DNA of 64,000 nt. Source: Sarcocystis neurona (Eukaryota; Apicomplexa; Conoidasida; Eucoccidiorida; Sarcocystidae). A model generated the notes under the pieces. It did no database searches. It worked only from the letters and a program-made list of their open reading frames with translations, and was not told the origin of the DNA. This document shows, one piece after another, positions 1-12,100 of the stretch. The stretch spans positions 134,457 through 198,456 of the forward strand of contig KL647291.1 of NCBI GenBank assembly GCA_000727475.1, in the 5' to 3' direction. The position numbers were made by a program, and so were the translations under genes. Numbering within the stretch: the first letter of the stretch is position 1; every line of letters begins with the position of its first letter.

Positions 1-3000
1 ATGGTTGGTTGAGTGTCCTGTAGTAAGAAGTGAGCCAGTTCTTTTAGGAACCTTGTATATGGGGCACGTGTAGACTCCTTCAGTCGGTGGCTCTCTGTCA
101 GACACCGGATGTAGCCAAAGCAAAGGCAGATTTTCAAAAAGTGCTTTTGGTCTTGACGGTCCCTGTACACACGTGCGCATGGAGAGCGTAAAACGGTTGT
201 AGCTGGGACTACAATGATTGCTTGGTCCTGGCCGTGTGAATACCCATGGGGATCCGCCCAAATCCCACATGCCACTGCGAGGGCGGAGGTTCTTCTCTTA
301 TTGCTCGTGCGCCACCTTCTACCCCGGGAAGCTTCAGGCAGCTTACCAACGCGCGCGCTTCCCCGTCCCAGTGTCCCCCTTCCAGAAAGATTCCACAGAT
401 GTAGCAACCAGTGGATGGTTGCTGACTAACAGTTGAGTCGTCGACTCCGTCCATGAGCGTGTATGCAAAAGATAGTCTGTCAATTGCTACACCGAACTTT
501 CGGGCGTGATTTTGGAGAACGCCAGTTAAAAATGCCTAGGGAAACAATCTCAATGACATCGCCAGAGGAGTTAGCGAGCATACGGGACAGGACTTTCTAA
601 GAGGGAGCTTGCGCCGGTAGAACGCCTGTATGACTCTGCAAATAACACTGTCTACGACGCAGACTCTGGACGGGTAACGCTGACGTGCCTCCGCAGTGTC
701 GGCGCACCATCAAAGAGACTAACACACTCGAAGCAGATGACCCAGTCGCCGCGCCAGGCATTGTCATACACAAGTGCAGTCATACTGCAGTGCACATTCA
801 GATACACATGAACAGGGGCAGAGTCGCAGTGCGATACACCATCACACACACATGAATGTTTGGCACACCTGGGGGCAGAACAGGGCAGACAGCCAAAAAG
901 AGACGGGCGTCCCTTCGGCGATCCATCGCTTAAGGAACGTGATTCTCGCGTGAAGGTCCTGGATCCATGAACTCAACGATTTCATGGAGAGAAAGCCTTT
1001 ATCAGACCAGACTTTCGGCACCTGCACAAAAACGAGGCATCTCCTACTACGTCCTGTTCCGTAAACTTCTAGTAGCCAGGAAATCTCCAGAACAGTATTT
1101 TCGAAATTGGCGCCATGCCAGAATTAAGCGACTTGACGTTTTTCAGGCGTCCCTGCCGTCCGTTTCCCTAAGCTGCCCCATATAACGGCATGTCCTGGGT
1201 AAAGCGATTCACGGAAGGCAACACAAGAAAAGCCCTGCTACAGCCCTGGACCTTCAGATTACCAAGTTATCGAAAATCGAGGAGGCGACCTTGTCAAGGT
1301 CTTCTGTCAGTAGAATCTGGCCTCTGATAGCCATTCGCAGGTCGCCCATAATTTTGCGCATAATATGCAAAAGGCCGTTGTACCTGTAGGGGGCAAAATG
1401 CGGCATAACGCGAGCGAAGGAGATGTTAACAGGCAGTCGTCATTTCGTCACAATATTGTGGCTCGCCGTTTGGTTGAGTGTAGAGATATTTATCTGACAC
1501 ATGACTTCTGAGGAGGCATAATAAAGCATTCTCGAGATTCGCACCACGTAGCGTACCTTAGGACCTCCTGAATAAGCACGGTGTTAAGCGACTCATGGTA
1601 GCAAATGCAATACTGAGTACGTATCGCATCCACGTCAAATGTCTCTGGCAGTCCTTCTGCAATTTGGCACACCGTCTCGTCGACGGCTTGCTCTCGTGTC
1701 TTTCCACCGCTGACGCTATGGTGGTGCGTCATTGTCAGGATGCCATTGAGAAGATTCTGCAGGGGTGGGCGTGGAAACGGGATACAATACGAAAAACCTT
1801 GTGCGTGGGTGCGAGCTGACCGACAGCATCATCACAGGGATCTGTCTTTACAATGTCTCCGAGGAGGTAACCTAGCTTTCCAGACTACAACATCTGTTTC
1901 CTCATGTGCTGCATTAAATCCAAACTCCTAAGCTTTGTTGAAAATTTCTCACGAACCATTCCTTCTGATTGAGCGACCTTGATATTTGCATTTTCATGCA
2001 TCCCGAAGGCCTCGGGGCCTGCATTAAGAGGGAGATGCTGGATGTACTGCACGTAGTCAGAGTGGTTGTCCGCATCTGGACAATAGTACAGCCCGGAGGC
2101 AGAGAATTTGTAGCTGGGTCCCTGAAGTACAGCGTCATCGTGAGCAAAACAGATCCGAAGAACGGCGTCGTGTATTATACCAAGTAACGATTTGAGTGGG
2201 GACTCTGGCGTCGGTGCACCTCAAGGACTCTTGATTGATCAGCAAGACATCCCATAGCTTAGGAGACTTGCAGACGCACACCTGCTCGATCATCTGTGCA
2301 TTTACGTAGGATTTCAAGATGCACTCGATTAACCGTTTGTCAGAGGCGTCCGTCACTCTTCCACCGTAATTGATTCTGGCGCCCAGGAATACCAGAACCT
2401 AGAAACGCACACAATCATCCCTCTCCATTCGAGCGTCTGCACGTAGGCCTAAACACGTCGTAGTAAAGCTTCTGCACATCGACGTGTCCGTCTATCTTCC
2501 ACTTATGCATAGTGTGGGGGCTCATGCATCAGGCGGACGATACCTTGTAAGGGACATCCTCGTAGATGTCAAGCAGAATTCTCAGCTGTCGCTGGCAGAC
2601 GATGAGATCGTCCACCGTAAACTCGTACTCCACGTTCCAGCCAATGGGACCAAACTTCTTCCTGTCCTGTAAGTTTGGCGACAAGATGAGCTGGGGAGCG
2701 CTTAGCGTGTGCTTTGAAGTAATACATACAGCGCTTGCACACGAACGCGTTAGTCAGTTTTTAATGTATGCAATAGAGCCCCAACTCTCCGGTGACTAGT
2801 TGCTTCTTTGTGTGCGACCAATTTAGGCTCAGAGTCGCCGGAATCTACAGACCTGCACCACGGCGTGGAAAAAACAGAAGGCGAAGGACAGCTTTCTAAG
2901 GATTTCGGGCTTCCTTGCGCCGTCGAGCACGCGCTCGTCCTGGGTAGCGTAGAGGCGGAGTAGATTGGCCCGAAGGCCTTCGGGTGGCTCGCTGATGATT

Positions 3001-3100
3001 TTTATACCGTTTTGCAAAACAGTCACTGGGAAGTGTTGCGTTGGCATCGAGCTCAGCCACAACCTGCGAACCATCGATTGTAGCAGAAGGGAGTTAAGCG
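1..3100 (-). other. Dynein exons: end of AAA6 and C-terminal domain
   Basis: Part of the dynein gene. Four exon edges agree in phase: 1-162 (runs off the window), 347-535 and 869-1,021, each phase 0. Reading downwards, about 2,830-3,074 carries the block around [12 protein letters not shown]. About 2,490-2,670 carries [16 protein letters not shown] sequence. About 2,140-2,420 carries [17 protein letters not shown] sequence followed by the C-terminal helical domain. About 1,560-1,610 carries [11 protein letters not shown]. About 1,265-1,395 carries [19 protein letters not shown]. Then comes [10 protein letters not shown] spliced to [13 protein letters not shown], and finally [17 protein letters not shown]. 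The domain has the length of the short C-terminus seen in inner-arm dyneins. Edges of the 1.2-3.1 kb exons are approximate. Confidence 0.93.
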
Positions 3101-6100
3101 GGAAGCCTGACCGACGTAGCCCCCAGGATAAAATGGACAGGCCTGCAGGACCTCAGGGCGCTGCAAGGTGCACGCGTCGTTTGGGAGTACAGAGCTAATC
3201 AGTTACCTGAAGTCTCTATGCACTTCTTCCTGGGTAAATCGCTCGCAGAGGCGCTCAAGTTCGGGCATCCATGAAGCAGCCACGTGACAATTTTGCAACA
3301 ATATCCATCCCCCCCGGCTGCAGGCATCTTCGACAAGTTTTTTCGCTTTGGGACCTTGCCCTTGTCCTGAACACCACGCAGAAACAAGCGTAGCCCTCCC
3401 CAGAAAAATTTTGGATAGACTGAATTCCCTTGCTTGCAACCTTGATGGTGCGGAATAATGCTTACGAAGCCCTCTTGAAGTGAACAGTCGTCAGCAAAAC
3501 TCCTAAATTGTTCAAATTCGGCATATGGTACCCAGCACCCATTGTTGGTGCGGCTACGTTCAAGCACTTGCATGACAAATTAGCGCACTGGCTCCTCACT
3601 TCAAAAGGTAGCTGCAAAAGTTTGCTCAGGCTTACCAAGAGCAACAAAGTCCAATCTCCGTCCCATGCCAACGTCTTTTGCAAACGCGGATAAATCCTTA
3701 AATGGGTCATACCCCGGGGAGAGAATGAAGATCAGAGGTGTTAAACTTGTCGCGTTTTTAAAAGAACGAGCCATATCAAAGGTGGGATGCTCGATGTATT
3801 TTCGTCCCAGTTCGGCGTTAACAAAGTCCGTAACAGCCTCTACAATTTTATCCCCTCGAATAATTCGAAAAACACACATTTTCTGGCGCAGACCAGCCAC
3901 AAAGAGACCCGCAGTCCAACGAACCTCTGATACGGACTGGTTCGTCGACCAGCCGTACCTTTGTAGCCGTGTACTGTGCTTTCAGTTCCAGTACGGGTGT
4001 TGCAAAAATGAGGGTGGTAACACAGAGCTCTCAAAGAAAAAGTGGAGAAATTGCTCACTTGAATGGATGTAAGATGATCCCAGCCTGTGGGAAAAGGCTG
4101 TATGTGAGGATCTGCGACATTGTAAAGGAGTTCAAATTCGTGAGGATTGCTGCAGATTGATTGATCGAGAGACGCAAAGGCCGGCAATTCGGACAAAGCT
4201 TGAATGTCCCCCCACTGTTTGTCAGAAAGCCACTGTACAGGGCTCTGTGGACTTTCGTACTGCCTGGTCTTCTTTCCGGCAGAACCCGTCAGCAGGAACC
4301 GCAGCTCCTGCGGATCAATTGGAAACCTTGTCTGAATCTGCGTCGCAGCCATACCCGCAAGCACGCCGGTGCTGCTATGCATCGTAATGCCCACACATAA
4401 GTTGTGTTTAAGAAGAATGGTGTGAATATGCACACGTTTACTCCACTCCAGGAAAGAAAGTGTAAATCTCCAGAATGAGCTCAAAACGGACATCTTACCG
4501 TGGTATGCCTCAGGGTAGCAACGTACCTTAAGGGCAAGTAGGAACGAAAAGAGAAGCTTATGCTTCCCAAATAAGGCGCGTGACACATTCTCGTACACCA
4601 GAAATGTAAGGTGTTCCTTCAATCTCTCTAATCGAGAATCTGGGTCTCGACTTAAGGCGGCCACCTGCAGAATAACTAGGGCCGCCAGAAAGCTGTTGTG
4701 ACATATTTTTGCACAAGATAAGGCGTGACGAAAGAGGTCGTGGACGGCTTTGTAATAGTACGCAGTTTGGCTGGTGAGTGCGCCACCGACCCAGTGAACA
4801 CAACAAAGCAGTAGCGTCGCGTCGGACCTCATCAATTCCTGCAGTGACCAGGCCTTGAAACCACTGAAGCGAGTACTGGTACATAAACTGAATGTTGGCG
4901 AGATCCGCAACGCAAAAGAATAGAAGGCTTGCGCGTGTTGCCACAACCCTGTAGCATTCCCTAAGATGCACCCACAGCAGTTACACAGACTTCAAAACCA
5001 AGTGCTGTGATTCGCGCCAGCCAAAAGTTCGAGCAAGTAGGAGACGCACAAGCAAGGGGATGACATTACACTGACACTGCGAGTTGGCGGCGACTTCGAC
5101 ATAATCGCGAAAATCGGTCAGGGCAGTTTCACTTCCTGCGCTAAAAATGACATGCGATTGCTTGCCTAGCCTTGTCGATCTCCTGTTCTGTGAATTCCGC
5201 CTCTTCAACTTTCTTGTTCATTTCTTCGGCAGTGAACTTGGCCGCAGCAAGAGTTCCAACTAGCGACTCGTCCTCCAAAATATCACCTTGTGACTGGGAC
5301 AGCAACTGAAGAATTTTGTCTTCCAGTACTTTGAGCTCTTTCCGCATCCGCGCGTTGTTTGTCACAAAAATGTTTTTTCTCTCCTCTAGCTCGGGGGCTT
5401 CCTTGGAGACGATTAGTGCCAACAATTGTTCTTCCAAGCCTGAGCAAGAGGATGTTACGGAGAGAAGCGTTCCCGCGAACAAGTGAAAACTGATAACGTG
5501 AAGTAAAGGTATTCCTTTATCCGAGTGCACTAATGTCACAATCAAGGCGTGTGAGTCGCAGACACTTTGCTGATCACTACATGCACATTTTGAAAAAGGC
5601 CACCTTTAACCAGTTCCATCGGAGGCGTTTCAAAACCCTTGCTAGATTATGCCCCAGTGCGATGTGATTCACGGGGATGAAAATTAAAGACCACAACCAA
5701 ACTATCACGAGTATCGAACCTTCGGGTGTAATGGAAAAGTTCAATACTGTCACTTTAACGAATGTCTCGGGCGGAAAGTTTTGATTGGGATTTGCTGTCG
5801 TCAAGAACAGCTTGAAATTAGGAGACCAAGGCACCAGCTTGTTCCCAAGACGCACGGCGGTCCCTGAACCTGAATCAGGCATCAAAACAAATGCAGTTTC
5901 TAGATGTTAAAAGAGTGCAGCTTCGCTCCTCTAGACGAGGAGTGCACTGGATGTTAGACACCGACCAATCCCCCTGGCAGCATCCTCTTTGACAAATCCG
6001 GGTCTTACTCTGGCTTTCCTTGAGCACGGGTTGAAGAAGAATTGGCTCCAAGAAAGAATCGAGCGTGGCTGTAACACATTCAACTAGCATCCACTTCCCG

Positions 6101-9100
6101 AAATGGATTGCCAGTTCCATTTCACGACAAAAGTTGTCGTCAGTCATTTTGCAAACCTCGAATCCTTGTTCGATTGTTCTCCCTAGGGCTTTTATGAAGC
6201 GCGTGGCCTGCATCTGAGTCACACAGAGGCAGTGGAGAGACAAGTTGCAATATCTTTACCATGCTGGTCTTAAGTAACTGACATCGGTGGTTTGCGTGAC
6301 TTGACTTTTGATCCGGTGTGGTGGACACACAAGCTGTACAGGGTTGAGAAACACGGGCACGGATGTGACCAACGTGACCTGCCGCTTGCCTGGGGGTCGA
6401 TCATTAAGGGCCAGCGCCGGCTGCGATCAAGAATGATGCCATTCTCAACCGAAAAGTCGTCCTTTGGAAGCCCAGCCAGATTCCATTGGCGGATTTTGAC
6501 GGGGCAGCCTGCAAGTAGTAACGGACTGCGGGGTCAGCTGCGTTTGCTGTTGTTTCGTGCTGGTCAAGGTAATACCAAAAACAAAATTACTCTCTTGAGG
6601 TGTTGGAGCTGGCATTTGCGGAAGTGTTCTACTGTGCAAACTTTTCTCTCCGCTCAGGCACGCAAGACGCATTCACGTTTCGTGCCTACGCCTGACAGGT
6701 GCTTCTAGGGGTGAGACTGAGGCCGCCGTGCGCTGCTTGGAGTCAAGGACTGCCAAGTGGAAGTGTGGACGCCGCTAATGCAGTCACCGGCCTATGAGCT
6801 GATCCTGAAAATATTTGCCCTTAACCACGCAGTGACAACATTAGATGCAGAGGGTATCGTCCGTTCGTAGGGCAACCACCAACAAAGAACTACGTGAAGG
6901 ATTCGTCATAAAAGAGCACGTGCCTAGAAACTGGCGCAGCGTGCAGCCTGGTGCATGCGGTATGGCGGCGACTTCCAGCTTTGAGAGCCACGCAGCGTGG
7001 AGCTCAGCCCGGTAAGATACCGGGAAGGGACCTCCGTAAGCAATCATGGCTGCACAAAGCAGCGCGTGGCCTGAGAAGAGAACAGGCGTACGAAACAGAC
7101 TTGCCGTGGTTCTTCGCAGGCTGCGAAAGCTACGCACCACGCGCGGATACACCGGATCCCTTCCGTTCTCATCTACATGCTGATGTTTGTGTCCGCGAAG
7201 ATCGCAAGTGAAGCGCTTGTGAAAAAACAAGCTATTAAAAGCACCTCGCTTACGTGCAGCAATTGTAGAGGACAGGGGTCTGCACGCACCACCACGTGGT
7301 TAATAGTTTTTACCTACACGCTGATGTATGTCACCGCATATTCGCACGTGAAGCATTTGTGAAACAACAAATGACGGAAAGCACTACCCATACAGGCAGC
7401 AGACGTACAGGATGGGCGTATACACGCACCACCAGGTCAAACGGGGATACTGGTTGCAGAAGCTGCTCTGGATCTCTTAACATTGCAATAGCTGTAAAAA
7501 GCGCTTTACTCAATGTACCGGGCGTAAACGCTTGCATCCCCTTCGACAAGGTCGCCTGCTCTGCCCAACGCAGTTTTTCGTTTGCAAGCCCAGCAAGAAG
7601 AGGTTTTGCGCGATTAACCTTAACCTGACACAGATGGATGGCTGCCGAGAGCTGCTCCTGCAAGTAGTAAAGGAGAGCTCACAAGCGTAGCTGCAAGCAG
7701 AGAGAGACTGATTCTCAAGCTTCCAGACTACACACTACGCCCTGTACTAGGACTACTATCTGTGAAGAAAGTAGGAGCCGCGGGTGCCAGCTGACCTTCT
7801 TCTCTGTAGCAACAGCAAACTCTTCAGCGAGGCGTGCGATCTTGTTTTCGACTGCTTGTAGCTTCGCTTTGGTGATGTTGAGATTCTGCATCGTGACCAG
7901 TAGGTCCCCTTCTGCTTGTCTGAGTTTGACGCGTTTTGGTTCTACAGCTTTTGTAACAATATAATACTTCAACATTGCCCTAACCCACGTGCATATTGCC
8001 TCGCATGCCACTGATGCCTTCCGTATTGCAGCGGGATCGAAGTCCTGTCGATCGATGTATGGCGCTATCTTGGATACGACAGCTTCAGGGATGTTTTCCT
8101 GCCACGCATAAGAGACTAAACGCATCACATGCATTCACTAGCCGGACTTGTGCTTAACTGTGCACTTAGACGATGTTTTGTGTGGACTGACTTTATCATA
8201 GTTTAGTAGGTCGTCTAGAAGCTTTTTTGGGTCTTTCAGAAGTCTGTGCTGGGCTGATTCCCAGAAGTCCTCGATCCTGGACCCTGGCCTGCTAGGGTCG
8301 AGCTTCTTCACAGGTGGGACCTGAGGTTAGGAGAATGTGTCGCGTACAAACTTAAAGACTATGGCTGCTGGATAATGCTACAACTCGCTTGCCAGAAGAT
8401 GGCCACTGGGAAGACATTGTCGCTCACTAGTAACAGCGTTGGCCAAAGAACAGGCCCCGCATTGTTAGTAGCCTTCAGGGCGCTGATTACGGGTAAAGGC
8501 GCGTTTGCACACATTCCAGCTGTCCGTGAAGGCTTTTAGCTGCAGGACGAGCGCCTTCTTTGTTTTTCATGTAGAATTGGAGCCGTCACTTGCAGGTTAC
8601 CTAGCGAAGTGCTCCTTACCTGGAACATAATGCAGACAGCTTCCATAGTCAGTAGAACGCCGGCTGGAGGTTTGGCGAGTGCTTTGATTTCGCGAACGTG
8701 CTCAGCTTTGAGCTTCTTCAAACACTCTACGGCTTCATCCAACGCAGGTAGAGCCTCATCGAGATCGCGCTGTGCTTCGTCTTTCAGCGCTTGGGTTTTG
8801 GCAGCTTTCTCGCTTGCATCGTATTCTTCTCGTCCTATTCGTACTTTGGTCTCATCGGCCACCGCACGGTCTTGTTGAATTTGCTCCATCTTAATCTCAA
8901 TCTGGAACATCAGAACCGAGGAGAAACTACACAGTTGTCCTCTTGCTCTCCCTCACAACTTTGATCTCAGAAATGACTCTATGTTGGACTCTGGTCCGGA
9001 CGTCTTACGCAGCTCTTGCACTCACTTCTTGCGAAGTGGATACTAATACGGGTTGCCATTCGTGCAGCTGCCGCTGCATTGCTTCGACCTGACGTGCGGC

Positions 9101-12100
9101 TTCTTCCAGTTTGTCTAGTCCAATTTGAAGACGTCGTGTAGTCGTAGCTAGTTCGAGCTGTTTGCTTTTCTGGATAGTGATAAACGAACTGATCAGATCA
9201 AGAAACGTCGTCGGGGTTACAAAGACTTGTTTTCGGAGTTCTTCAAACAACTTGCGCGAAGCATCTTGAACGGAGAAGTGGAATAACTGAAGGACTCTAA
9301 CGGCCGCATTGTCGTCGGGAAGAGACAAGCGAGCCTGCCCTAATTGAGCCTGCGCCACTGAAATCAAGGCTTCCGCTGGCCACTGCTCACATCAAACGAC
9401 CCACATTTTTTCTTTGGCAGCATAACAGGTGACTTCTGAGGACACTGTCCTATCAGCTTCAAAAGACGCCACAACACAGAGCCCTTGCGTTCCTTGAGGA
9501 GAGCGAAACGAAGGGGGACAAAGAACATATTTGCCAGACGTATGTTAAAAGTGTTGAAGAGAACAACGTATTGTTGCTAGGCCAGCATAAATCAAGAGCC
9601 CAAAACACACTAATGGATCTCGCACGCCGCCGGCTGGTCAAATGAGTGACAGAGGCTGCAGAGTACTGCCCGTTGCGAGGCCGTGTTGCTGCATATTCAC
9701 ACATCGGCGACTGAAGTTGATTGGTCTGAGGAGCAGAAGCGAGCAAAGCTACGAGTGCGCTGTAATCGTTTTCAGGATTTCGTAGAATGCGACCAATCAC
9801 CGACCTCTGAGAACCAGTCAACTGTACAGCAGGTTGTCAGCGCGGGATACATGCGAAGACGGCTTCGAAATTGGTCGGTCATGGGGCTTAAGACGAGAAT
9901 GACATGGGCGTTAGCTTGAATGCGCCTCAAATATTCGTTGAAAATATTCGTCCTTGTTGGTCGAATGCCGTGCGGCTTGCACAAGTTTCTAGTGGAGATG
10001 CCCCACAGACACAAGAAGACTGTGTGCATCGGTCTCTGAACGCCATGATCCGTCTTCAGTGTGAGGATGAGTGGTAGGGACGAACCGACCCGTGCGCGCT
10101 TAGGACCGTGTTTCACTCACTTGCAAGAAGTCAGGATTTCCTCGAGTTCTTCTTTTTTATAAAATAATGGGATGTCGGCGTAATTAAGTAGATAGCTTAT
10201 ATCCTCCAGCATTTGTCCTACTACAAGCTGAGCATCTTCAAGAAGAATTGTCTTTTTTTTTTCTTGCAGTCCGCAATGTAGCAGGCATGTCTTGAGATCT
10301 TCCCGCCATTCTTGCACCCCGTAGCCTGCCGAACGTCCAGCCCACAACGGATGTATCAGCGATCACGAAGAAAAGCGGTTTTCGCAGCGTCGGGGGGTCT
10401 GATGCGTGTCGAATAGTAGTTTGCCGTCGCAGTATATGACCCTGCAGTGTGGTGGTGGAGCGGCGTGTAAAGACTCTCCAATTACAGTGTATTTTGTAGC
10501 ATGCGCAGGCCATAAACTCGCTGGTTAATTAGAAAGTGCAACAGGAGTTTACTGACGACCCATCCGGTCTTGAAGTTGAATAAATCAAAGGACGCACTCT
10601 TCGTAGCTGCAATTTGGAATATATCGCAGTCCATAATGACGCACGCAAGGCGGCTTAGCGACTGACGTCCCGAGCCACGAACTCCTAATAGGAGCGCGTG
10701 ACCGAAAGGTTGTCTGAGAATCCGACTAACTCTTGTAACATGCTCGCAGGCGTCGGAAAACAGGACCAAATTGAGGGGTATAGGGTTTAAGCTGTTGTAC
10801 TCCTCCAGATACTCCTCGATAATTCGTTTGCATCGCTGGAGGTCAAGCACTTGCTGTGGCTCACATCAATCACAGGGAGAACTGGTTGATGTTTAAAGTG
10901 TGTACAATACAGGCATATTTTTTCAGTTTTCGAGTCGCAGCAAAGATAACAACTTGTGTTGTTTGATGTGGAAGGCTAGCGCCCACACTAGCGGCTAACT
11001 TCTTTTAATATGCCAAAATATGCTCTCAGGAGATAAACCTAGTACATGCAACGACGAATGGGGCTCACTTCATAAAATCGTTCACCACGAGTTCCGCAAA
11101 AGTCAGCGAATATGAGACTTGAAGTAAGACAGGTTTGCTCCCCGGGTAAGCTGAAATGTTCTTCTGTCTGGGAGTGTAAAACCTTTTCCAACCAGATTCT
11201 TTCGTCTTCGTCTACAAGGCGGTCTCCGAAGACCCTCATATTCTCATGGACCCAGCACACTATCACCTGCGCACAGCGAAGTGAACAAACGATTCACGTG
11301 GTACTCGTTAACAAGCACTCCTTCATACCCATTTCTTGAACAAACAGCCTTCGGGATTCCCCATTCCGCGTACCTCTTTTGTAGTGAGGTCGCTTTTGCA
11401 GCAGAGAGACGTCATGCCTTGAACTGCTTTCCACAAGTCCCGCAAGTTGAACGTGTAGTGCAAGCGCGATGGAGTCGGCAGGAATTTTTGCACGATTGCG
11501 TTATACACATCGACAGAGCACTGCACGATACGACCGATCGATTCCTGTGAGGATGAAAGGAGACAGTTTCGTCTCAATCGTACACGCGTTCGCTTCCCCT
11601 CTGGAGTTCCACACGATATCACGTAATTAGCCGCTTGTCGTTTCTTGTCGCAACTTCAACAGAACAGGAAGCATGCCTCCTGACTATCCTGAAGGACGCT
11701 TACTTGTACTTCTTCGGAGAAGCGACCGAAGAAATGCAGCAAAAGCGTGCTGAAAATGGTGTAAATGGACTGATCTTCCATTTTCTCTTGAGCTAGCACA
11801 TTGAAGTGCCTCAGCAAACGAGTAGGAAGATTCGGGCTGCCGCCTGCTGCTGGAGCCATTGCAGCTACAATGCTGCTGTCAATAACCTCGACGAAGGAAA
11901 AGGTCTTTCGGTCGTACCACCCTCGATGATCGAGCCTGAGAACTCCGCACACCGCATGAGATTCCACGTGTAAGAGTCGTCAGTACCAGTTGTGAACGTA
12001 AGCACAAGCGCCACACCGGTCAGTGTACATGGAACGAGATTTCCCTCGAGTCGGAGGAGCACACGTTCGCAAGCATAACTCACCACTGTCTCAAAAGCTC

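Noticed and set aside
3665..4072. Plus-strand 135-codon gene
   Set aside because: It is antisense to the well-supported AAA6 exons of dynein.
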